Source: Oxyruncus cristatus (Eukaryota; Chordata; Aves; Passeriformes; Cotingidae). Taken from it: a stretch of 64,000 nucleotides of DNA. Shown here in pieces: positions 61,001 through 64,000 of this stretch. The position numbers were made by a program, and so were the translations under genes. Location: contig VXAY01003830.1 in the NCBI GenBank assembly GCA_013399855.1, forward strand, positions 471,388 to 535,387, given 5' to 3'. Numbering within the stretch: the stretch's first letter is position 1; every line of letters starts with the position of its first letter. The notes below the pieces were generated by a model. It made no database searches. It was not told where the DNA came from and saw only the letters and a program-made list of their open reading frames with translations.

Positions 61001-63587
61001 TTAAAAAGTGGAGCGCAGCTGGAAATTTTGTTTCCTAATTTAGTAATTTCTACAGTTTCTGCAGATTGCACACACCTTTTAGAAAAAATAAAATCAAAGG
61101 CGTACACTTAGTCATTAATTCATTTAATTATAGGTCCTAGTCAAATCACAAATTCCCAATAAATCATAGAATCAAAACATATTAAAGCAGTATTTCAAAA
61201 ACACATTTAAAACTACCGTTTTCACAACGCCATTTTCTGCAGCTTCCTCTTCACTTCCAGGTGGGGGTGGAGCACTTAAACAAAAGCAAACAGGAAGAGA
61301 TGAAACCAGGTATTTATGCATGTATTATTTCACATGTATCAGCTAATGATGATGAAAAAAGCTTTGCTACATCATTCCAGATGACGAGCCAAAGCTCCAG
61401 CTGTCTTCTGCACTAATTAAAATAATCAGTTTATTAAAAAAGAAAAATCTATATTATTTAGCTATCATACTAGCTGGATGTTTGCAGAATAGTTGGAAGT
61501 AATGAGGCATTACACCTAGATCCTCTTTTGAAATCAAAGTGAAATATTCCATAATATATGATGGGAGAATAACAGGGTTTTTTTTTCCTGCAGACTGACA
61601 CTTTGCAAAGACACAATGGAAAAACTTTAACACCCACAGGTAACGTTGCACTGAAACAGAATTCCCGTATCTGCATTGTGAAATCTTCTTCTACCATACG
61701 GAATAGCTACAATTCAATTATTAATTCAATTTAGAGTGAAAACTGTAAAAATATTAAAACTATCAGTCCACCAAAAATGACCAGTTCCGTCAAATCCATG
61801 CAAATAAACTGCCTCACTGGGCATACCTACTGCTGTTTCTTACACAGCAACTATTTTAACTTACCCAGTTCCATTAGCTATTAGGATGCTGCACCACAAA
61901 TAGCAGAGTAAGCAGGGAGCCATTTAGAAACAATATTCTTTCACTGAAAAGGTATTTCTGAAATGAGTGAGCAACTGCCAATTTTTATAGAATTATTCTA
62001 ATCCTATATTCTGTTGGCAAAATACCCACTCACGAGTTTTGCATCAAAACCCAACACAGCCCAGGTATTGCCTCAGGATTCAAGCTTGACCATTTGACTT
62101 CATCACCTGGTAAAACGACAGACTAGCTACAGAACCTGAGTAACACCTCACAATTTTTATATATATGAAGAACGCAAAAATTGAGAGGCCAGAGACCAAA
62201 ACTTTTAAGAGGTAAAATGTCCCCACACTTCCAGAATTCCAAACACAACTTGTAACATGTGTTTGTTATGATATTTGTAATGTTTTTTTGTCCAAAACTA
62301 CACAATGAGGCAGCCAAAACCCAAGCTAGACACTATAGACCAGAAAATGGAATAAACTATTTCTAAAGATCATTCTGGCTGCCATGCAAGTAATTTTCTT
62401 AAATAACAGTGACAAATTTTCTTAAATAATACTGACAAAGATGCCAGGTCAAGAACATGAGGAATCAACTGATAAGGAATAGTTTCTAAATAAAGAGCAA
62501 ATAACTAGAATTCTTTGTCGTAGAAAAGAGATGGATTCAAGATAACAAGTTTTTAGACCTCTGTTGAATTTAAGTGATAGAAAACAACTCTGCTTCTTAA
62601 ACTACGGAACCAATGGGAATCAAATAATTGCATCTAGTAGCTGCTTCACAATGACATCATATATAGTCATGGGGTGGAGGTCATTACTGCTTTATCATTC
62701 TGTGCCTGCCAAAAGTTGACATAAGTTCAAAAAAGCAACTGAGCAAGCTTAGGAACAAGCAGTCCACCAAGAGTAACTAAATGCAAGAGTTCTCACTGAA
62801 AAATGAAGCAGCTATAGAAAACAACAATGCATGCTTTCATGCACTGGCTTTCTCTTTATTTGTTTAATATATCTTAACAATCCACAATTCCCATATTTTA
62901 CCAACTGTGGGACTTCATTCAGCATGAGCACTTGATTCTGATTTCCAGTCAGTCCTGGGTACTAATCATCATTAACTTCACTAGATTTTCAAAGAAGCAT
63001 CTTTGTGCTCTACTACAGCTCCTTATAATTCAAGCAGGCTCCCCTGAAATACTTCCAAAGCATTTCCAAATTTTTTTCAAATACTGCCTTATTAGGTTAA
63101 AAAAAACCACCCCAAAAGCCTAAGCAGATGTGATCTGTATATCCACCTATATGGTAACCTTCCACTGCTTCCTCATATTCTTCTTTTTGTAACTACCCTG
63201 CAAACTCTTCGGGAGACAGGCTGTCTTTTAGTTTCTAAATTATCTTGAACAAATGAAGTCCTGATCCATTACTAAGACCACAAAGAAGAACGATTACAGA
63301 AATAAGAAACCTGCTGACATTTTATGAGGGGTTACTGCTGTCCATACAGTTAAATCTTAAAATAACTTACATATTGCAGTGACCTAATTTCACAGAAAAG
63401 CCAAGTCCAACACACTATCTTAAGGACATTTCCAAAGACACCAGAGGATGTTCAGGCACCACCAACTTTCAAGCAGCTGGGAAGAATATAATTAATATAA
63501 TTTTTGTGCAGCCATGCTACAGGGCTTCCAGTAGCCAACATACTCACCTAGATTTTTCTTCCTCTGGTTTCTCTGCTTCATTTTCAT
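24952..63587 (-). CDS. FIP1L1: FIP1L1 (factor interacting with PAPOLA and CPSF1), all but the first coding exon
   Basis: Sixteen GT-AG exons on the minus strand join into 1,574 bases, 523 whole codons plus stop, with every phase matching. Order: acidic N-terminal region; the conserved Fip1 motif; a Gln/Ser-rich middle; a long proline-rich block; an RD/RE dipeptide region; and a basic RRHREKEE / [10 protein letters not shown] tail ending APVE. Family knowledge: Fip1 is a subunit of the CPSF polyadenylation module. Its N-terminus binds poly(A) polymerase, the Fip1 motif binds CPSF4 (CPSF30), and the RD-rich C-terminus binds U-rich RNA near the poly(A) signal, in the nucleus. Human FIP1L1 is 594 residues. 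Missing here are exon 1 (beyond the right edge) and one or two middle exons discussed at 50904-50979. Confidence 0.96.
25100..25829 (-). other. FIP1L1: FIP1L1 intron, 0.73 kb
   Basis: The donor gtttga is weak and the acceptor ctctctttag is good. I see nothing else in it beyond an A-rich run just downstream of the donor (about 25811-25823). Confidence 0.8.
25830..25967 (-). CDS. FIP1L1: FIP1L1 exon: Arg/Glu/His-rich region
   Basis: This 138-base exon takes one base to complete a Ser codon, then 45 codons, then two bases. It encodes [19 protein letters not shown] followed by [20 protein letters not shown]. Highly charged and predicted to be disordered, it is part of the C-terminal RNA-binding region. 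It is flanked by gaatcag on the 5' side and gtttga on the 3' side. It closely matches the human segment. Confidence 0.95.
27575..27760 (-). mobile_element. CR1 3' fragment, minus orientation
   Basis: The plus strand reads acagactgactgaggttgg, then GTCATCTGGGCCAAATCCC, AAAGCAGGGCTGTCAGGACC and GGATATCTCCAAGGATGGAG, which is the reverse complement of a CR1 3' end. The element is old and truncated and carries a 17-base tandem duplication (27607-27640). It is in sense with FIP1L1. Confidence 0.85.
27607..27640. repeat. 17-base exact tandem duplication inside CR1 fragment
   Basis: The unit gattggaggtcatctgg occurs twice in a row (27607-27623 and 27624-27640) with no mismatch. It probably arose by replication slippage after the CR1 insertion. 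Confidence 0.9.
30107..30326 (-). CDS. FIP1L1: FIP1L1 exon: RD/RE dipeptide repeat region
   Basis: This 220-base exon (phase 1 in, phase 2 out, 72 whole codons) begins [18 protein letters not shown], continues [15 protein letters not shown], then an alternating Arg-Asp/Arg-Glu tract of about 33 residues, then HSPSSSAFN. In human FIP1L1 the RD region binds U-rich RNA. The Arg codons are mixed (CGN and AGR) and the tract is kept by selection rather than being a pure microsatellite. An alternative acceptor 21 bases inside the exon would remove VTFPHPA in frame. Confidence 0.95.
30327..35544 (-). other. FIP1L1: FIP1L1 intron, about 5.2 kb, with a CR1 copy
   Basis: The intron lies between donor gtaagtgagg and acceptor ctctttag. 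It holds one long CR1 3' copy (about 34140-34895, antisense to FIP1L1). ORFs at 31103-31429 and 32723-33013 show no motif and lack splice support, so they are not called. Confidence 0.8.
34140..34895 (+). mobile_element. CR1 retroposon, 3' end with reverse-transcriptase C-terminal remnants
   Basis: About 750 bases of CR1 in plus orientation. Overlapping frames carry known CR1 ORF2 C-terminal blocks: [18 protein letters not shown] in one frame, [20 protein letters not shown] in another, then [20 protein letters not shown] and [20 protein letters not shown] back in the first. The frame switches show at least two frameshifts, so no functional enzyme is made. The 3' end shows the CR1 hallmark ACTAGATAATCTTTGATGG, TTCCTTCCAACC and a terminal ATTCTGTGATT motif. 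Its intact length and identity suggest it is younger than the other copies here. Confidence 0.93.
35545..35600 (-). CDS. FIP1L1: FIP1L1 exon: GHSSGYDGR segment
   Basis: This 56-base exon takes one base to complete Ser, then 18 codons ([18 protein letters not shown]), then one base of the next Val codon. It is flanked by attttcaacag and the strong donor gtaagtga. The human protein has nearly the same residues here, with aromatic and Gly/Ser-rich character. Skipping this exon would shift the frame. Confidence 0.94.
35601..37377 (-). other. FIP1L1: FIP1L1 intron, about 1.8 kb
   Basis: Donor gtgatta, acceptor ttcaacag. A short AT-rich (TATC/TA)n stretch lies near 36799-36820. No exon or mobile element was recognised. 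Confidence 0.75.
37378..37432 (-). CDS. FIP1L1: FIP1L1 exon: proline-rich segment
   Basis: This 55-base exon (phase 1 in, phase 2 out) encodes [17 protein letters not shown] between a split Gly and a split Ser codon, after acceptor tgttacag. It matches the human proline-rich block closely. Polyproline PPPP stretches are possible SH3/WW or profilin-type ligands, though a specific partner cannot be inferred. Confidence 0.95.
37433..38004 (-). other. FIP1L1: FIP1L1 intron, 0.57 kb
   Basis: The intron lies between the 27-base microexon and the following proline-rich exon. It is AT-rich, with an A run near 37979-37989, and I see nothing else. Confidence 0.8.
38005..38031 (-). CDS. FIP1L1: FIP1L1 27-base microexon (GIPITVPPP)
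   Basis: Between tctttttag and gtaaac lies a 27-base exon, gt + eight codons + g, encoding I-P-I-T-V-P-P-P between split Gly codons. Both sides are phase 1, so including or skipping it keeps the frame and leaves the junction residues (PPPG) unchanged. It is too short for an ORF search and was found by matching phases and protein context. Forms with and without an IPITVPPP segment fit what is known of FIP1L1 splice variants, so a cassette exon is likely (inference). Confidence 0.85.
39293..39310. repeat. 18-base perfect palindrome with two inverted TAATCC sites
   Basis: ttaatcctataggattaa equals its own reverse complement. It contains two head-to-head TAATCC cores, the site bound by K50 homeodomains such as OTX and PITX proteins. 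Whether it is functional is not shown by the sequence. Confidence 0.6.
42178..42230. repeat. AAGTTTTAAA-type imperfect tandem repeat
   Basis: About five imperfect copies of a 9-11 base unit (aagttttaa and variants) lie in a row. In one plus-strand frame this reads as repeated KVLK-like residues, but there is no gene there. Confidence 0.75.
42687..42840 (-). CDS. FIP1L1: FIP1L1 exon: start of the proline-rich region
   Basis: This 154-base exon (phase 0 in, phase 1 out) encodes [40 protein letters not shown] and [11 protein letters not shown], ending in a split Gly codon. It is flanked by attttacag and gtaaat. The residues agree closely with human FIP1L1. Its 3' end (ccaccag|gt) is the same as that of the microexon that follows it in the transcript. 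Confidence 0.96.
42841..43895 (-). other. FIP1L1: FIP1L1 intron, about 1.1 kb
   Basis: Donor gtttta is weak, acceptor attttacag is good. AT-rich with nothing further recognised. Confidence 0.78.
43896..43989 (-). CDS. FIP1L1: FIP1L1 exon: IDVIGQ...RVEGRRR segment
   Basis: This 94-base exon takes one base to complete an Arg codon and then encodes 31 codons, [20 protein letters not shown] and [11 protein letters not shown], ending in phase 0 before a weak donor gttttata. It matches the human protein. The incoming phase fits directly onto the exon at 51340-51449, giving Arg-Arg at the join. A long pyrimidine tract lies upstream of its acceptor. Confidence 0.95.
44020..44070 (-). promoter_or_regulatory. 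FIP1L1: long polypyrimidine tract upstream of FIP1L1 acceptor
   Basis: On the minus strand about 50 nearly unbroken pyrimidines (runs such as ttctctcttttttc and tttttctttttcctc) lie 30-80 bases before the acceptor at 43990. Such tracts bind U2AF2 and PTBP-type proteins. Regulation is inferred from composition only. Confidence 0.5.
45374..45410. repeat. 13-bp inverted repeat (hairpin), 11-base loop
   Basis: Arms cttacgcagatag and ctatctgcataag pair over 13 positions with one G-U type mismatch around an A-rich 11-base loop. The hairpin directly abuts a CR1 fragment. In FIP1L1 pre-mRNA it would form a stable stem. Confidence 0.75.
45420..45545 (+). mobile_element. CR1 3' end fragment, plus orientation
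   Basis: gccaggctggataaggcctt, GAGCAACATGGTCTAATGGG, GACTAGATGATCTTCAAGGTC and a terminal ACATTCTATGACTCT follow the CR1 3' end consensus. About 125 bases remain; it is antisense to FIP1L1. Confidence 0.88.
45622..45699. repeat. local imperfect duplication
   Basis: The sequence aattacaata(c/t)aatagttgag-type block occurs at about 45631-45652 and again at about 45674-45695 with one mismatch, with gaggtaca on both outer sides. It is a small local duplication with no evident function. Confidence 0.7.
50904..50979 (-). CDS. FIP1L1: tentative FIP1L1 exon (Ser/Thr-rich), incomplete splice path
   Basis: Between acceptor caccttttcag and gtagcttt lies a 76-base open stretch. Joined to the upstream exon (phase 2) it reads [20 protein letters not shown] then SLSGK. 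The pattern T-S-T..R....S..GK resembles the human TSTASRKANSSVGK segment, which sits at this place in the protein. It leaves in phase 0, but the next firm exon needs two extra bases, so it can only be used together with a further exon of 3n+2 bases that I could not find. It could be a real exon whose partner has diverged, a poorly used exon, or chance. Confidence 0.4.
51340..51449 (-). CDS. FIP1L1: FIP1L1 exon: VQQGRTGN segment
   Basis: This 110-base exon (phase 0 in, phase 2 out) after acceptor attttgaag encodes [19 protein letters not shown] and [17 protein letters not shown], ending in a split Ser/Arg codon before gtcagt. It aligns with the human GRTGNSEKE...FTSPPSLFK region. If joined straight to the exon at 43896-43989 the split codon becomes Arg and the frame continues. 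Confidence 0.95.
51450..53688 (-). other. FIP1L1: FIP1L1 intron, about 2.2 kb
   Basis: Donor gtgaattt, acceptor attttgaag. AT-rich with nothing recognised; the ORF at 51742-51978 has no motif. Confidence 0.75.
53689..53757 (-). CDS. FIP1L1: FIP1L1 exon: AEDKAMEV...HLFK segment
   Basis: This 69-base exon, 23 codons in phase 0 at both ends, encodes [20 protein letters not shown] followed by LFK. Flanks are aacttag and gtgaat. It corresponds to the human AED...AEIQDGRFNLFK stretch, just after the Fip1 motif. Because it is phase 0/0, skipping would preserve frame. Confidence 0.95.
54033..54163 (-). CDS. FIP1L1: FIP1L1 exon: core of the Fip1 motif
   Basis: This 131-base exon (phase 1 in, phase 0 out) after acceptor ctatttaaag encodes [40 protein letters not shown] and KIT. 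The first part is the most conserved piece of the Fip1 family ([11 protein letters not shown]...Y), which contacts CPSF4 zinc fingers. The match to human is near perfect. Confidence 0.97.
54164..55285 (-). other. FIP1L1: FIP1L1 intron, about 1.1 kb
   Basis: Donor gtaatg, acceptor tttaaag. A 16-base A run at 55032-55047 is the only feature noted; no exon or mobile element was seen. Confidence 0.78.
55286..55393 (-). CDS. FIP1L1: FIP1L1 exon: start of the Fip1 motif
   Basis: This 108-base exon (phase 1 in and out) encodes [20 protein letters not shown] and [15 protein letters not shown] between split Gly codons. It contains the conserved Fip1 [26 protein letters not shown] signature in two pieces. 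Flanks are cctttacag and gtaatg. Skipping would preserve frame but destroy the motif. Confidence 0.97.
55602..55663 (-). CDS. FIP1L1: FIP1L1 exon: [11 protein letters not shown] segment
   Basis: This 62-base exon (phase 2 in, phase 1 out) after acceptor tttcctgaag encodes [20 protein letters not shown]. It matches the human [19 protein letters not shown] region, in the segment between the acidic tract and the Fip1 motif. Strong donor gtaaga. Confidence 0.96.
55664..57797 (-). other. FIP1L1: FIP1L1 intron, about 2.1 kb
   Basis: Donor gtaagtta, acceptor tttcctgaag. Nothing of note was seen; short ORFs near 57050-57334 and 57416-57622 lack motifs. Confidence 0.75.
57798..57901 (-). CDS. FIP1L1: FIP1L1 exon: acidic tract and VTIGDIKTG
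   Basis: This 104-base exon (phase 0 in, phase 2 out) encodes [20 protein letters not shown], then [14 protein letters not shown]. The Ser/Asp-rich run contains possible casein kinase 2 sites (SDSD). In the family this N-terminal acidic region helps bind poly(A) polymerase. The tract is written mainly with GAT and AGT codons, a near-triplet repeat. Flanked by tttgtag and gtaagt. Confidence 0.96.
57902..61216 (-). other. FIP1L1: FIP1L1 intron, about 3.3 kb, one third ancient CR1
   Basis: Donor gtagtttt, acceptor cttttgtag. A roughly 1 kb old CR1 copy lies at about 58637-59640. The rest shows no exon or repeat that I recognise. Confidence 0.8.
58637..59640 (-). mobile_element. ancient CR1-type LINE fragment, minus orientation, about 1 kb
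   Basis: The plus strand carries, in the correct order, decayed blocks of an old amniote CR1 family in reverse complement: GACAAGGAGTTCCAACGCAC, TCCTCATATGGAAG, CATGATTTTGTCAGCCTCCA, a CTGAGAAGTCCTTGGC block, GAACCATGAATTTATGGTAT, CCCAGTCAGCCCTTGCTC, GATTAACTTTGTAACATCAG, ATTCCAGAGAATCCCCAC and ATTTTACATATTAATTATCC-like blocks. Divergence is high and all frames are broken. It is in sense with FIP1L1. The assignment rests on remembered family consensus and the order of blocks. Confidence 0.75.
61217..61274 (-). CDS. FIP1L1: FIP1L1 exon: acidic N-terminal region
   Basis: This 58-base exon (phase 2 in, phase 0 out) after acceptor gtttaag encodes [19 protein letters not shown]. Human has a related SANPPSGIEDETAENGVPK stretch; the first half is less conserved than other exons. 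The phases join exactly with the exons on either side. Confidence 0.92.
61275..63547 (-). other. FIP1L1: FIP1L1 intron, about 2.3 kb
   Basis: Strong donor gtgagtat, acceptor gtttaag. A 23-base tandem duplication lies at 62393-62438. Nothing else was recognised. Confidence 0.78.
62393..62438. repeat. 23-base imperfect tandem duplication
   Basis: attttcttaaataacagtga + caa is followed directly by a second copy with two changes (cag to tac). The two units cover 62393-62415 and 62416-62438. Confidence 0.85.
63548..63587 (-). CDS. FIP1L1: FIP1L1 second coding exon: [11 protein letters not shown]
   Basis: This 40-base exon (phase 1 in, phase 2 out) lies between ttatggtag and the consensus donor gtgagtat. 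It encodes [12 protein letters not shown] after a split Asp codon, matching the human GDENEVERPEEENAS region that follows the first exon. It is the most 5' exon of the gene within the window. Confidence 0.92.
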
Positions 63588-64000
63588 CTACCATAAGAGA
63601 AAAGAAATACAGTATTTAAGAATGAAATCGCTTGAATATCAACCGTGACAGATATCCTGCTATGCAGATTAGGCAACTCTTCAGATTACTACTGAGACAT
63701 GTTCTTAACGTTTCAACTGTGAAATTAGTGGAGCAGACCTCCTAGCCCTCACGGCGCTCTGCACTGGCAGGTCCACCTCACAGGCGAGGCTTAGTTTACA
63801 GGTTTCATCACCATGTGAACATACAGAAAGTCCCTAAAGTTGTAAAAAAAGTTTATATATAAAAGGCTAAAGCTGTTTCAGTACTGCAACACCGGGACCC
63901 CGGGCAGTGGGCAGCGGCGGGAGGCTCGGCCTCCCCGGGGGTGCGTGTGGGGCGCGGGCAGCACGCGGGGCCCCCGCGCCCAGGCCCAGCGCGCCTCGGC
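63588..64000 (-). other. FIP1L1: FIP1L1 intron 1 (3' part) with the edge of a CpG island
   Basis: AT-rich up to about 63885, then the last ~110 bases become very GC- and CpG-rich (gcgcgggcagcacgcggggc). No ATG-initiated frame matching the FIP1L1 N-terminus is present on the minus strand here, so exon 1 and the promoter should lie just beyond the edge. The CpG-rich end is probably the 3' shoulder of the promoter island. Confidence 0.65.

Noticed and set aside
63890..64000. FIP1L1 exon 1 within the GC-rich edge
   Set aside because: No start codon or acidic N-terminal coding sequence occurs on the minus strand in these bases.

Overview
The window looks like a piece of a sauropsid, most likely bird, nuclear chromosome. 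It has AT-rich introns of 0.2 to 7.3 kb, GT-AG exons of 27 to 372 bases, and five truncated CR1 non-LTR retroposons, the dominant interspersed repeat of birds and reptiles. I see no operons, bacterial genes, CRISPR arrays, tRNA or rRNA genes, or viral genes. The ORFs outside the exons named here are chance frames or CR1 remnants. The species cannot be read from the sequence.

Two convergent protein-coding genes fill the window. The left part (1 to about 24,620, plus strand) is the 3' portion of LNX1 (ligand of Numb protein X1, an E3 ubiquitin ligase). Six coding exons give a continuous 404-codon frame: the end of PDZ1, all of PDZ2, PDZ3 and PDZ4, and the stop codon at 23342-23344. The RING finger and the first half of PDZ1 lie upstream of the window.

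The right part (about 24,780 to beyond 64,000, minus strand) is FIP1L1, a subunit of the cleavage and polyadenylation specificity factor. I place 16 firm coding exons plus one tentative one. Without the tentative exon they join in one open frame of 523 codons ending at 24952-24954. Only the first exon (start codon and first ~29 residues, by comparison with the human protein) is missing; it should lie just past the right edge, where the sequence becomes very GC- and CpG-rich.

The genes meet tail to tail. The likely distal LNX1 poly(A) signal (24598-24603, plus) and the FIP1L1 poly(A) signal (24798-24803, minus) are only about 200 bases apart. The LNX1-FIP1L1 arrangement matches the known vertebrate neighbourhood (human 4q12). 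The two products are not known to share a pathway: LNX1 acts on Numb and cell-junction proteins in the cytoplasm and at membranes, FIP1L1 acts on pre-mRNA 3' ends in the nucleus.

I found no unknown biological system. The points most worth a second look are an unresolved alternative-exon region in the middle of FIP1L1, a 27-base microexon with interchangeable proline-rich junctions, a tandem in-frame acceptor before the RD/RE repeat exon, the shifted intron positions inside the LNX1 PDZ domains, and a few intronic inverted repeats.
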